Below, piece after piece: positions 38,003-46,420 of a stretch of DNA of 56,738 nt (its first letter is position 1; every line of letters starts with the position of its first letter). The position numbers were made by a program, and so were the translations under genes. A model generated the notes under the pieces. The model made no database searches. It was not told the origin of the DNA and worked only from the letters and a program-made list of their open reading frames with translations. This stretch comes from a virus, in the IMG/VR virus record IMGVR_UViG_3300048912_000094, positions 1-56,738 of that record. One strand, written 5' to 3'.

Positions 38003-41000
38003 ATGCTGGATTTCATTCAGATCCGCGAGAAAGAACCAAAGGGCAAGAGTACGGCGATCGAGGTCTATCCAGATCTCGTTGTCGGAAAGTCCGAGGATCT
38101 GATGATCCGGGGTCAAGCGTTCTACGCAATTTGGGACGACGAGATCGGACTCTGGAACACCAGTGAGTACAGGGTCCAGGAGCTCGTAGACAAAGCCCTC
38201 CTCGAGCACGCGGAAAAGCTCAAGGCGCAAGGTATCGAAGTCAAGATCAAGTCTTTCAGGTCTTTCGATACTGAGCGATGGACAAAGTTCAAGCGGTTCC
38301 TGAAGGCTGTGAGTGACAACTCGCACCAACTGGACTCCAAACTGACATTCGCCAATACCAAGGTAGAGAAGAAGGATTACGTCAGCAAGCGTCTTCCATA
38401 TTCTCTGGCTCACGGCGATTACAGCGCATGGGACGAGATCGTCGGTACTCTCTATACTCCTGAGGAGAGAGAGAAAATCGAATGGGCGATCGGTGCCATC
38501 GTATCCGGTGACTCCAGGACAATTGAGAAATTCCTGGTATTCTTCGGGCCCGGTGGCACCGGTAAGTCCACGATCCTCAAGATCATCCAGAAGCTGTTCG
38601 AGGGTTATGTCGCCATGTTCGAGGCGAAGGCCCTTGTCGGTAACAACAACGCTTTCGCTACAGAAGCGTTCAAAAGCAATCCCCTGGTTGCGATCCAGCA
38701 TGACGGTGACTTGTCCAAGATCGAGGACAACAGTGTTCTGAACTCGGTTGTCGGTCATGACCGTATGCGTATCAATGAGAAGTACAAGGCGGGTTACGAG
38801 ACCGTCTTGAATGCCATGCTTCTCATGGGTACCAACAAGCCCGTCAAGATCACGGATGCCAAGTCCGGTCTTATTCGCCGTCTCATCGATGTACGACCTT
38901 CGCTGAACAAGATCGATCCCGATCGTTATCAGTGGCTCATGGGTCAGATTGATTTCCAACTCGGTGCTATCGCTCAGCACTGTCTGGATGTGTATCGGGG
39001 CCCTGGTAAGTTCGAGTTCAAGGGCGCCGGAAGGAATCGGTACAACCGTTATGAGCCCACGGCCATGCGGATGCAAACCGATTATTTCTTCAACTTCATT
39101 GAGTGGTACCACGACGTATTCACGGAGCAAGACGGTACTACACTGAAGCAGGCGTGGGAGTTCTACAAGGCGTACGCACTGGTTGCCGAGTTCAACTTCA
39201 AGATCACGCTTCCCCAGTTCCGCGAAGCCCTGAAAGATTACTTCAACGAGTTTCATGACCGCAAGACGGTTGATGGATCTGTCGTTCGGAGTGTCTACCG
39301 GGGATTTCATGGGGAGAAGTTCAAGGAGCCCGCTCCGGCATCCAGCACCGCTGCATACACGCTCGTTCTGAATGAGACCAAATCTCTGATCGACGAGATG
39401 TACGCTGGAATGCCCGCTCAGTATGCGAACGCTGATGGGAATCCCAAGCTTTACTGGGATGACAGCGAGCGTATAGACAAGAGGACCGGGGAACCGTTCG
39501 TACCCGGACCGGATCAGATCGTCAGCACATATCTGGGCGACATCGACACAACAAAGCTGCATTTCCTCCGGCTTCCGCAGCATCATATTGTCATCGACTT
39601 CGACATCGAGGACGACAACGGCGAGAAATCTCTCGATCTCAATCTCGCTGCAGCCAGTCTGTTTCCGCCTACCTACGCGGAAGTCAGTAAGAGTGGTAAT
39701 GGTATTCACCTCCACTACATCTGGGACGGCGATTCCTCGCTGCTTGCTCGCGACTACGCGGAAGGTATCGAGGTCAAGGTATATTCCGGTAACGGCTCGC
39801 TGAGGCGAAAAGTTACTCGGTGCAACAACATTGCCGTAGCCACCATCAGCGGTGGCCTTCCGTTCAAGGAGAAGAAAGTGCTGCCGCCCGCCATGATGGA
39901 GACCGAACAGGGTCTTCGTAAGACGATTCACCGATGCTTGCGCAAGCAGAACGTCGGTGGCACGAAGCCCGAGATGGAGTTCATGCTCCATATCCTCACC
40001 AAGGCCTACAATGATCCGAACGTTGTCTATGATGTGTCGGATCTCGAACCGCAGATCATGGCGTTCTGCAACAACAGCAAGAAGCACTCGATGGAATGCT
40101 ACCGCATCCTGAACAAGCTTCCTCTGCAGTCCAAGAACAGCAGTGAAGACCTGCTGGAGCCCGAGAGCGCATATCGCGAGGAGGTTCAGGATCAGCGGAT
40201 CGTATTCTTCGACTGCGAAGTCTTCCCGAACCTCTTCGTGATCTGCTGGAAGTATCAGGGTTCTCCGGACGAATCCGTTGTCACCATGATCAACCCCAAT
40301 TCCGCTCAGGTGGCTGATCTTCTCCGCATGAAGCTGGTCGGCTTCAACAATCGGGGATACGACAACCATATCCTGTGGGCCGCGGTTCTCGGTGCGAAGC
40401 CGATCGACCTCTACAAGCTGTCGCAGAGGATCATCGCCGAGAAGGATCACACCGCCAAGTTCCGGGAAGCGTTCAACCTTTCCTACGCGGATGTTCTGGA
40501 CTTCGCTGCCACCAAGGAAGGTCTGAAGCCTCGTCAGATCGCCCTCGGTATCAAGCACATGGAGACGGATCACCCGTGGGACGAGCCGGTTCCGGATGAG
40601 AAGATTCTGGAGATCGTCGAGTACTGCAAGAATGACGTCAACTCCCTGGAGAAGGTCTTTGAAGACTGCCACCAGGACTTTGTCGCCCGACAGATTCTTG
40701 CCGACCTCAGCGGCCTCTCGGTGAACCACACCACCCGGAACCACACTGAGCGTATCCTCTTCGGGAATGACCGGGAGCCTCAGAAGAAGTTCACTTACGT
40801 TGATCTCTCCAAGGAATTCCCGGGCTACACGTTCGACGAATTCACAAAGGGAGACAAGAGCTTCTACAAGGGCAAGTCCGTCGGTGAAGGCGGATACGTC
40901 TACGGCAAGCCCGGCATGTACTACAACGTGGCCGTGCTGGATGTCGCTTCCATGCATCCTCACTCCATCAGTGCGATGAACGTATTCGGTCCTTACACGG

Positions 41001-41986
41001 ACAAGTATCGCGAACTGATGGAAGCTCGCCTCGAGATCAAGCGAACCCATGTTGCTCTCAGCAAGGGTCTGTTCGAGGATGCCGAAGAGCACATCGGCCG
41101 TGCCAAGCAGATGCTTGACGGGAAGCTGATCGAACATTTGGAGTCCATCGAGAAGCTGGAAGATCTGAGGGAGAAGATCAGGCAGCTCAAGACTCTCGAG
41201 AAGGCTCTGAAGCTGGTTCTGAACTCGGTCTACGGCTACACCGCGGCAACGTTCCCCAACTCCTTCAAGGACCCGAGGAACAAGGACAACATCGTCGCGA
41301 AGCGTGGTGCCCTGTTCATGGTCGATGTCGTGGAGTTCGTGGAAAGCCTTGGTTACGAGGTTATTCACGTCAAGACGGACTCGATCAAGATTCCGAACGC
41401 GACGGCCGAGATCATCCAGCAGGTCATCGACTTCGCAGAGAACTACGGCTATGAGTTCGAGCACGAGACCACCTACGAGAAGATGACGCTCGTCAACGAC
41501 GCCGTCTACATCGCCAAGGACGGTAAGGGGTGGCACGCCACTGGTGCTCAGTTCAAGGAGCCTTATGTCTACAAGACACTCTTCGAACGCTCTCAGGTGG
41601 ACTTCCGCGACCTGTGTCTGACCAAGCAGGCTCGGGACGGTAGCGTCATGTACTTGGTCGATGGTAATCACCGTCACCAGATCGGCAAGACAGGTCTGTT
41701 CGTCCCCGTCGTCGAGGAGCACGGTTACACGCTGGTCAAGGCCAAGAAGGGTGGTAAGGATTTCGCGGTTCCCGGAACCAAGGGATATTTCTGGGCAGAA
41801 GCGGACATGATCCGCAGTATGGCCGGAGACGCGATCGAGCGGATGGCTTTCCAGCCCCTCAGCGAGACCGAGCAGGGTACCGGCGGTATCAACGACATCA
41901 TCGACATGCGGTATTTCGACACGCTCGCCAAGGAAGCCAAGGCGGCGATTCAGAAGTACGGTGACTTCGAAAGGTTCGCGGCATGA
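38003..41986 (+). CDS. SF3 helicase-primase-family B DNA polymerase fusion
   Basis: A single 1,327-aa replication enzyme. Numbering from TTG 38000, residues about 130-330 are a D5/SF3-like helicase with Walker A FFGPGGTGKST (183-191) and the sensor-like LLMGTNKP. Residues about 440-640 resemble an archaeo-eukaryotic primase: HHIVIDFDIED (D533, D535) and SKSGNGIHLHYIW. Residues about 735-1328 are family B polymerase: exonuclease DCE (D738, E740), GFNNRGYDNH and YCKNDVNSLE; motif A LDVASMHPH (D981), motif B KLVLNSVYGY, motif C VKTDSIKI (D1127, where the first Asp of the usual DTDS is Lys). I prefer ATG 38003 after AAGGAGGG. It should unwind, prime and copy the phage genome. Confidence 0.93.
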   Translation: MLDFIQIREKEPKGKSTAIEVYPDLVVGKSEDLMIRGQAFYAIWDDEIGLWNTSEYRVQELVDKALLEHAEKLKAQGIEVKIKSFRSFDTERWTKFKRFLKAVSDNSHQLDSKLTFANTKVEKKDYVSKRLPYSLAHGDYSAWDEIVGTLYTPEEREKIEWAIGAIVSGDSRTIEKFLVFFGPGGTGKSTILKIIQKLFEGYVAMFEAKALVGNNNAFATEAFKSNPLVAIQHDGDLSKIEDNSVLNSVVGHDRMRINEKYKAGYETVLNAMLLMGTNKPVKITDAKSGLIRRLIDVRPSLNKIDPDRYQWLMGQIDFQLGAIAQHCLDVYRGPGKFEFKGAGRNRYNRYEPTAMRMQTDYFFNFIEWYHDVFTEQDGTTLKQAWEFYKAYALVAEFNFKITLPQFREALKDYFNEFHDRKTVDGSVVRSVYRGFHGEKFKEPAPASSTAAYTLVLNETKSLIDEMYAGMPAQYANADGNPKLYWDDSERIDKRTGEPFVPGPDQIVSTYLGDIDTTKLHFLRLPQHHIVIDFDIEDDNGEKSLDLNLAAASLFPPTYAEVSKSGNGIHLHYIWDGDSSLLARDYAEGIEVKVYSGNGSLRRKVTRCNNIAVATISGGLPFKEKKVLPPAMMETEQGLRKTIHRCLRKQNVGGTKPEMEFMLHILTKAYNDPNVVYDVSDLEPQIMAFCNNSKKHSMECYRILNKLPLQSKNSSEDLLEPESAYREEVQDQRIVFFDCEVFPNLFVICWKYQGSPDESVVTMINPNSAQVADLLRMKLVGFNNRGYDNHILWAAVLGAKPIDLYKLSQRIIAEKDHTAKFREAFNLSYADVLDFAATKEGLKPRQIALGIKHMETDHPWDEPVPDEKILEIVEYCKNDVNSLEKVFEDCHQDFVARQILADLSGLSVNHTTRNHTERILFGNDREPQKKFTYVDLSKEFPGYTFDEFTKGDKSFYKGKSVGEGGYVYGKPGMYYNVAVLDVASMHPHSISAMNVFGPYTDKYRELMEARLEIKRTHVALSKGLFEDAEEHIGRAKQMLDGKLIEHLESIEKLEDLREKIRQLKTLEKALKLVLNSVYGYTAATFPNSFKDPRNKDNIVAKRGALFMVDVVEFVESLGYEVIHVKTDSIKIPNATAEIIQQVIDFAENYGYEFEHETTYEKMTLVNDAVYIAKDGKGWHATGAQFKEPYVYKTLFERSQVDFRDLCLTKQARDGSVMYLVDGNHRHQIGKTGLFVPVVEEHGYTLVKAKKGGKDFAVPGTKGYFWAEADMIRSMAGDAIERMAFQPLSETEQGTGGINDIIDMRYFDTLAKEAKAAIQKYGDFERFAA

Positions 41987-42303
41987 GCGAATTGAAGAAC
42001 GAGTTCAAGGACGTCGATCAGAAGATCCTCGCATACCTGAGGGAGATTCCACCTCTGTCTCCCGAGGAGCAGGAGCGGCTGAAGGGGATCGCTCACGACG
42101 CTCGTCGGGTCTTCGACTACATGGAGGAGTTCCAGATGGGATACATGAGCTTCCCGTGGCCCGAAAGGTCCCACACCACGGAAGAATACATGAGCGAGCT
42201 TTGTCGTCCCAGTAGGGACTTCCCGGAGCACGTCTTCACCTCCGACGAGGAGCGAAAGAGGGTCATCCAGGATTTCAAGGACAGGGGCATCCTTCCGAAG
42301 TGA
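41983..42303 (+). CDS. Hypothetical protein downstream of the polymerase
   Basis: A 106-aa charged helical protein (MSELKNEFKDVDQKILAYLR to VIQDFKDRGILPK). It starts in ATGA overlap with the polymerase stop, so it is translationally coupled. No family is recognised. Confidence 0.65.
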   Translation: MSELKNEFKDVDQKILAYLREIPPLSPEEQERLKGIAHDARRVFDYMEEFQMGYMSFPWPERSHTTEEYMSELCRPSRDFPEHVFTSDEERKRVIQDFKDRGILPK

Positions 42304-42485
42304 CCGTCAGTTCAGTCATATTCGACGATGAAGGGAATCCTTTAGACCCCTATTCGTACGCCGAGAAGTGGTGCGAAGAGCGCTGGGAAGAAGCGCAGCC
42401 GTATGAGTTCAGGCGTTATCAGGAAGCACTGAGGCGTCAGGACAAGGCATGGGAGAAAGCCGTAAAGGCTGTATTCCGAAGCTGA
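42300..42485 (+). CDS. Small Trp/Glu-rich hypothetical protein
   Basis: A 61-aa protein: VFDDEGNPLDPYSYAEKW-like start, then CEERWEEAQPYEFRRYQEAL and RRQDKAWEKAVKAVFRS. Helical, charged and tryptophan-rich. GTG 42300 overlaps the previous stop. The function is unknown. Confidence 0.6.
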   Translation: MTVSSVIFDDEGNPLDPYSYAEKWCEERWEEAQPYEFRRYQEALRRQDKAWEKAVKAVFRS

Positions 42486-42545
42486 AAGAGACGCTTGATG
42501 GGGCACTGGGGATATTCCTGGTGCCCCTCGGCGAGGAGGAGAATC

Positions 42546-42818
42546 ATGACGTATGACCTGAGTGACTCTATCAATCAAGACATCGAAACTCTTCTTCGCC
42601 GACTTCAAGAACGGCGAGGTCTGAAGGAATTCTTCCGTGTGGGGGACATAGTCCGGTTCCCTGGAGCGGATTGGTACAATCGTGAGCGGGACTACAAGAT
42701 CGAGAAGATCTACAACAACGGTTTCGAAGTCTCCTCCGGAGAATTCTTGTACTCGCACAGTGACGCGGACGTGATCAGACTCGGGATGACCAAGAAGGTG
42801 GTTGAACCCAATGGCTAA
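42546..42818 (+). CDS. Hypothetical protein
   Basis: A 90-aa protein starting MTYDLSDSINQDIETLLRRL with a small beta-rich half (FFRVGDIVRFPGADWYNRER to YKIEKIYNNGFEVSSGEFLY). The latter resembles an SH3-like fold. GAGGAGGAG precedes ATG 42546, a better start than the ATG at 42495 region. It overlaps the next gene by 8 bases. Confidence 0.62.
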   Translation: MTYDLSDSINQDIETLLRRLQERRGLKEFFRVGDIVRFPGADWYNRERDYKIEKIYNNGFEVSSGEFLYSHSDADVIRLGMTKKVVEPNG

Positions 42819-42981
42819 GATGCTCGGAAAGCACATCAAACTTCTCGGTCCCTACGGTCTGGCATGTTCCTGCTGTCACGAAAATCCCCCAGCGGGGATA
42901 TTCCGGCGTAAGAAGCGTCGCAACACCAAGCGCGGTGAGCGAAACGCTTGGAAGACACTCGTGAGAAAGGAAATGGATTAA
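42811..42981 (+). CDS. Small basic protein with CxCC motif
   Basis: A 56-aa basic protein: GLACSCCHENPPAG followed by IFRRKKRRNTKRGERNAWKT. The CSCC-H cluster and Arg/Lys-rich tail could bind metal and nucleic acid. ATG 42811; its TAA overlaps the next ATG. Confidence 0.6.
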   Translation: MAKMLGKHIKLLGPYGLACSCCHENPPAGIFRRKKRRNTKRGERNAWKTLVRKEMD

Positions 42982-43145
42982 TGCCGATTCACACTTGGAA
43001 CAGCTTCACAGGCGAATGGGAGGAAAAGAAGCCTCTCCCTGCAGAAGGATGGAAAGCGCGTCTCGAATGGTGGTTTCACTCCAAGAGCATGGACAGGCTC
43101 GCGAAGTTCATGGGATCTTGGGACGAGAGAGGGCTCGGTAAGTGA
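42981..43145 (+). CDS. Small hypothetical protein
   Basis: A 54-aa protein, MPIHTWNSFTGEWEEKKPLP onwards, with several tryptophans (WKARLEWWFHSKSMDRLAKF). It starts in TAATG overlap and ends in overlap with the next GTG. The function is unknown. Confidence 0.6.
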   Translation: MPIHTWNSFTGEWEEKKPLPAEGWKARLEWWFHSKSMDRLAKFMGSWDERGLGK

Positions 43146-43495
43146 GCAGCACCTGGTACATATACTGTCTGGGTCACAATCCGGCGACCCAGATCACTGG
43201 TCATTCCGCGGCCAGTCTAGCGGTGGATAGGATCGTGGAGGGATTCGAAGACCACCCTCACTGCGACTTCGTCATCATCCGTGTGTCCGGTGGTCCGGTC
43301 GAGGTCGGATGCTCCGGAAAGACAGACGTCTGTTCCCACACCGAACCCGAATGGGTAGATGTGGACTGGTTGAAGCTTCTTCGATATTTCGACGTCATCG
43401 AGGATGATGATCTCGAGCTGGCGAGGCTTCGCAACCGACACACGATGAAGCACTGGACCCCAGAACGCCTTCACCGCCTTCGTTACGCCCTCTGA
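43142..43495 (+). CDS. Hypothetical protein
   Basis: A 117-aa protein: TWYIYCLGHNPATQITGHSA, HCDFVIIRVSGGPVEVGCSG, then a helical C-terminus with WTPERLHRLR. GTG 43142 overlaps the previous stop. No family is recognised. Confidence 0.62.
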   Translation: MSSTWYIYCLGHNPATQITGHSAASLAVDRIVEGFEDHPHCDFVIIRVSGGPVEVGCSGKTDVCSHTEPEWVDVDWLKLLRYFDVIEDDDLELARLRNRHTMKHWTPERLHRLRYAL

Positions 43496-43528
43496 CTCCC
43501 CCTATCTACACTCGAGGAGAACCCCACG

Positions 43529-43714
43529 ATGAGACTAGTTGTACCGATCACCGATCATCTACGAGGTCCTGTTGGATCAGCATCGGTAGAAGAAGTGGAT
43601 GGCGAACTCGTCGTGGAGTTCTACCTCATTCAGGGATATTCCCTGAGGGATCGACCGAAGGCAGAGCTCGCCCAACAGCTCAAGAATCTGGCAAGGAGGA
43701 AGAGCGGATGCTGA
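43529..43714 (+). CDS. Small hypothetical protein
   Basis: A 61-aa protein: MRLVVPITDHLRGPVGSASV, a beta-like half and a helical end (ELAQQLKNLARRKSGC). GAGGAGAA precedes ATG 43529. It overlaps the next gene by 7 bases. The function is unknown. Confidence 0.6.
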   Translation: MRLVVPITDHLRGPVGSASVEEVDGELVVEFYLIQGYSLRDRPKAELAQQLKNLARRKSGC

Positions 43715-43938
43715 ACGTCAAAGCCATTTCCTCAGGGCTTGGCCAGAAGTACCTCGAGTGTGAGGAAAAGGGCGACAAGGAAGGTATGCTGCGTATCAAA
43801 ACCAGATGGGCGGCATATCGCGACACGCTCTCTGGTGAAGACCGGGAGCTTTGCGTCTACGCTTTCGTAGAAGCCTCCATGCCTCTTTCCGAAGCCGCGA
43901 AGAAGCTCAGGGACGAACAAGAACGGAGCAAGAACTGA
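43708..43938 (+). CDS. Small helical hypothetical protein
   Basis: A 76-aa protein, largely helical: GLGQKYLECEEKGDKEGMLR, then LCVYAFVEASMPLSEAAKKL. GGAGGAAGAG precedes ATG 43708. It ends in TGATGG overlap with the next gene. Confidence 0.6.
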   Translation: MLNVKAISSGLGQKYLECEEKGDKEGMLRIKTRWAAYRDTLSGEDRELCVYAFVEASMPLSEAAKKLRDEQERSKN

Positions 43939-44333
43939 TGGCATATACCACACACGGTCATCACATCCCAGGAACTCTCAAGGGTCAGGGTGTCGCCACG
44001 GCGATAGCACCGATCCACTGCGGCGGTGTAGACGACTGTCCGGGATGCCGCACAGAAGTGGACGAGTACAAGACGTCCATCACTGGAACCGGTGTCAACT
44101 ATCCGGAACAGGCCATGGAGCTCGTCCGGGAGTACGTCGACCGTATGCACTTCGGCAACGCCAAGTTCGACGTCTACGTCGTCATATTCGCCTACGTTCT
44201 CGGAGGGTGGAAAGCGCTGATCAGCACCACCATCGAAGACGGCATGTACTACGAAGTCACGTACAACGTGAACAAGCGAGAGGCATATCTCGACGCGTAC
44301 AAGAAGCTCGACAACGTGAGGATCCCCCTCTAG
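43938..44333 (+). CDS. Hypothetical protein with short Cys motif
   Basis: A 131-aa protein. An N-terminal HCGGVDDCPGC segment (three Cys, one His) may bind zinc. The rest has PEQAMELVREYVDRMHFGNA and VVIFAYVLGGWKALISTTIE. I chose ATG 43938, which overlaps the previous stop, over an upstream start in the same frame. The function is unknown. Confidence 0.6.
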   Translation: MAYTTHGHHIPGTLKGQGVATAIAPIHCGGVDDCPGCRTEVDEYKTSITGTGVNYPEQAMELVREYVDRMHFGNAKFDVYVVIFAYVLGGWKALISTTIEDGMYYEVTYNVNKREAYLDAYKKLDNVRIPL

Positions 44334-44340
44334 GAGAGCT

Positions 44341-44628
44341 ATGACTGGTACCTGGGAAGAACGTGCAGCGGAGCAGGTCCGGAGGTACATCAACTTCAGG
44401 TATTCGCTCACGGATACACCGGAAGTAGAGCAGTCCTACATTCTCACCAAGCACGGATCGACATCGACCGACTGGGAGAAGAAGGTCATATTCCTCAGTG
44501 AACTGGACGGCGTCAGGTATCACGCCACGGTCACCAAAAAGGGTATGGGCGAGCTGATTACGGTCGATCCGTGCGACGACACGAGTGGAGGATCAGATAA
44601 TGGTGATTTTACGGAAGAACATGCCTGA
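44341..44628 (+). CDS. Hypothetical protein
   Basis: A 95-aa protein starting MTGTWEERAAEQVRRYINFR with a beta-rich C-terminal half (KVIFLSELDGVRYHATVTKK). GGAGAG precedes ATG 44341. It overlaps the next gene by 29 bases. The function is unknown. Confidence 0.6.
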   Translation: MTGTWEERAAEQVRRYINFRYSLTDTPEVEQSYILTKHGSTSTDWEKKVIFLSELDGVRYHATVTKKGMGELITVDPCDDTSGGSDNGDFTEEHA

Positions 44629-44821
44629 CGGGATCATCGGGGATGTGGCCCTGATTGGTCGGTCGGATGGAAACATCATCGGTTCGGCCAAGCTGGAAAA
44701 AATCGGAAGAAACACCATAGTCATTGTCGACGCTTCCGATATTCCGGATGCGATCATCAATGGCTTCGGTCTCGGTTCCTTCAGGCTCAGCGAGGATCTG
44801 GGAAAGGATTCGAATGGGTGA
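44600..44821 (+). CDS. Hypothetical protein
   Basis: A 73-aa beta-rich protein: GIIGDVALIGRSDGNIIGSA then NTIVIVDASDIPDAIINGFG. GGAGGATCAG precedes ATG 44600. It overlaps both neighbours. The function is unknown. Confidence 0.58.
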   Translation: MVILRKNMPDGIIGDVALIGRSDGNIIGSAKLEKIGRNTIVIVDASDIPDAIINGFGLGSFRLSEDLGKDSNG

Positions 44822-44987
44822 ACCCAAGGGTCTCTTGTATGTCTTGTCAGGCGAGACGACCAAGATCGAAGAAGCCCCGATACACCAACAGCCCTGCCTG
44901 AATCCGGGATGCAGCTACCCGGAGCCGCACAAGCACGGATACGACTGCGACCCCACGTGTACGACATGCGGTGGGCACGTTGATTAA
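44814..44987 (+). CDS. Cys/His-rich (zinc-ribbon-like) small protein 1
   Basis: A 57-aa protein ending in a Cys/His cluster: CLNPGCSYPEPHKHGYDCDP then TCTTCGGHVD. The next gene ends with a related cluster, so the two share a small metal-binding module. ATG 44814 overlaps the previous gene. The function is unknown. Confidence 0.62.
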   Translation: MGEPKGLLYVLSGETTKIEEAPIHQQPCLNPGCSYPEPHKHGYDCDPTCTTCGGHVD

Positions 44988-45204
44988 CGCAGACGTATTC
45001 AAGGCTATGAGCGAGCTGACTACGGCTGTAGAAAACCTCGCCAAGGTGGCCGAGACCTTGAACGAGAATCTCAGGGTCATAGCCGAGAAGACTGGTGACT
45101 CCGAGACCGGTCAATGCCACGACTATTTCTGCAGGACCCAGCCGAAGCACGATCACGGTTTGGCCTGCAGTAGTGGCTGTGGCTGCAAGAAGAACCCCAT
45201 CTAG
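44971..45204 (+). CDS. Cys/His-rich (zinc-ribbon-like) small protein 2
   Basis: A 77-aa protein: helical coiled first half (AMSELTTAVENLAKVAETLN) and a Cys cluster CHDYFCRTQPKHDHGLACSS then GCGCKKNP. The cluster parallels gene 44814 (C-x4-C...P-x-KH-x-HG...C...C-x-C). GTG 44971 or TTG 44980 could be the start. Confidence 0.6.
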   Translation: MGTLINADVFKAMSELTTAVENLAKVAETLNENLRVIAEKTGDSETGQCHDYFCRTQPKHDHGLACSSGCGCKKNPI

Positions 45205-45214
45205 GAGCACAAAC

Positions 45215-45847
45215 GTGAGTGTTGTAGCACGAACGACCGGAAGCGATGTAGTCCGGTCTCGACGCGTTCAGGATGACCTGACGCTGCGAAACTGCAAGAT
45301 CATATGGCGGAACTTTGCTGGTGCGGAGAAGCCGTTCAACCCCGCTGGGAAGCGCAACTTCTCGGTCGAGCTGACTGACGCTCAGGCGAAGGTTCTTCTC
45401 GAGATGGGGTGGATGCCGAAGGTCGTCAAGTCCACGGCGGATGAACCCGAGCCGACCTGGCACCTTCCTGTGACGGTTCTGTACCGACCGGACTCCGGAC
45501 CGAGCATCACGTTCATCACCGAGTCCACCAAGAACCGGACCCCCATCGACGAAGAGCTGGTGGGCTTGGTCGACCGGGCGCGATTCGACGCCACCCATGT
45601 CACCCTCAGTCCCTACAACTGGTCGGTGCAGGGAAAGTCCGGTGTCAAGGCCTATCTCAGGACGTTCTACGGCGTTCTGCACGAAGACCCGCTGGACCTC
45701 GAGTACGCGGACTACACCCTTGAGGGTCAGACGGCGAACCTCGCGATCGAAAATGTAGACGAGAACGGCGTGGTGATCATCGAGGATTCCGGATGGGAAC
45801 TGGACGAGAACGAGCGCAAGGCTCTTCTGTCCGGCAGCGACGACTGA
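45215..45847 (+). CDS. Conserved phage protein, possibly ssDNA-binding
   Basis: A 210-aa protein of a common phage family: LTLRNCKIIWRNFAGAEKPF, NPAGKRNFSVELTD, EMGWMPKVV, HLPVTVLYRPDSGPSITFIT, and LSPYNWSVQGKSGVKAYLRT. The first strand RNARIxxRNFxG and the W-x-x-x-GK-x-G-x-KAYL motif are what I recall from this family; some members are annotated single-stranded DNA-binding proteins, an assignment I cannot verify. GTG 45215 follows TAGGAG. The acidic C-terminus (ENERKALLSGSDD) is compatible with an SSB-like tail. Confidence 0.65.
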   Translation: MSVVARTTGSDVVRSRRVQDDLTLRNCKIIWRNFAGAEKPFNPAGKRNFSVELTDAQAKVLLEMGWMPKVVKSTADEPEPTWHLPVTVLYRPDSGPSITFITESTKNRTPIDEELVGLVDRARFDATHVTLSPYNWSVQGKSGVKAYLRTFYGVLHEDPLDLEYADYTLEGQTANLAIENVDENGVVIIEDSGWELDENERKALLSGSDD

Positions 45848-45933
45848 TGTACGCAATCGACTGGGGCGTCTGCATATTGATACCGGGCGCCTTAGTCTGC
45901 GTAGCCAGAAAACTCAAGAAGCGGAGCAATTGA
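45847..45933 (+). CDS. Tiny membrane peptide
   Basis: A 28-aa peptide: MYAIDWGVCILIPGALVCVA then a basic end RKLKKRSN. One membrane segment. It overlaps both neighbours in ATG/TGA fashion, which supports real translation. Confidence 0.55.
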   Translation: MYAIDWGVCILIPGALVCVARKLKKRSN

Positions 45934-46232
45934 TGCATCAGCAGATCACCATCGGAACCATCCTGTGGGTCCTGGGTATGTCCGTCTTCGTCATCCTCTT
46001 CTGGTTGGCGATAGACACTCTCCCCTCCGTCGTGGCGGAGATACGCTTCGAGCGGAAGCTCAAGAAGACGAGGGCTCTGGTTGAGGAGTCCAGGCGGCGC
46101 TACGAAGAAGCACGTTTCGACGAATGGCGCGAGAGTGAAGGCGAGATCACCCAGGCCCTCAGGGTGGTGAGGAGTATGCCCTCGACCGTGGTCCCGATCC
46201 GCGGCGGGGCTCACCGTCGTGCGAAGATCTGA
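45933..46232 (+). CDS. Single-span membrane protein with coiled tail
   Basis: A 99-aa protein: N-terminal membrane segment (about 8-27, IGTILWVLGMSVFVILFWLA) and a basic coiled-coil tail (KKTRALVEESRRRYEEARFD). ATG 45933 overlaps the previous stop; TTG 45930 is an alternative. A small spanin-like or tethering role is conceivable but unsupported. Confidence 0.6.
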   Translation: MHQQITIGTILWVLGMSVFVILFWLAIDTLPSVVAEIRFERKLKKTRALVEESRRRYEEARFDEWRESEGEITQALRVVRSMPSTVVPIRGGAHRRAKI

Positions 46233-46237
46233 TATTC

Positions 46238-46420
46238 GTGGGGCCCACACCTGAGGAATGGATTCTCGTGTTCACCCTGTTTGGACTCGCGGCTCTGCTC
46301 GGAGTCGTGACACTGATAGGCCTGCTTATCAGTGGCTGCATGTGGCTCAAGGAAGAAATCGGATTCCGCCTGGACAGGCGTAGATACCGGGCGGAGTTGA
46401 GGAACTCTCAGAGGACGTAA
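46238..46420 (+). CDS. Small membrane protein
   Basis: A 60-aa protein with a long hydrophobic segment (about 8-35, WILVFTLFGLAALLGVVTLI) and a basic tail (LDRRRYRAELRNSQRT). GTG 46238 follows GATATTC. It stops at the base before the next ATG. Confidence 0.62.
   Translation: MGPTPEEWILVFTLFGLAALLGVVTLIGLLISGCMWLKEEIGFRLDRRRYRAELRNSQRT

Noticed and set aside
37778-41722. A 1,314-codon open frame on the minus strand
   Set aside because: It is the exact antisense of the helicase-primase-polymerase gene, lacks recognisable motifs and arises from codon bias of the + strand gene.
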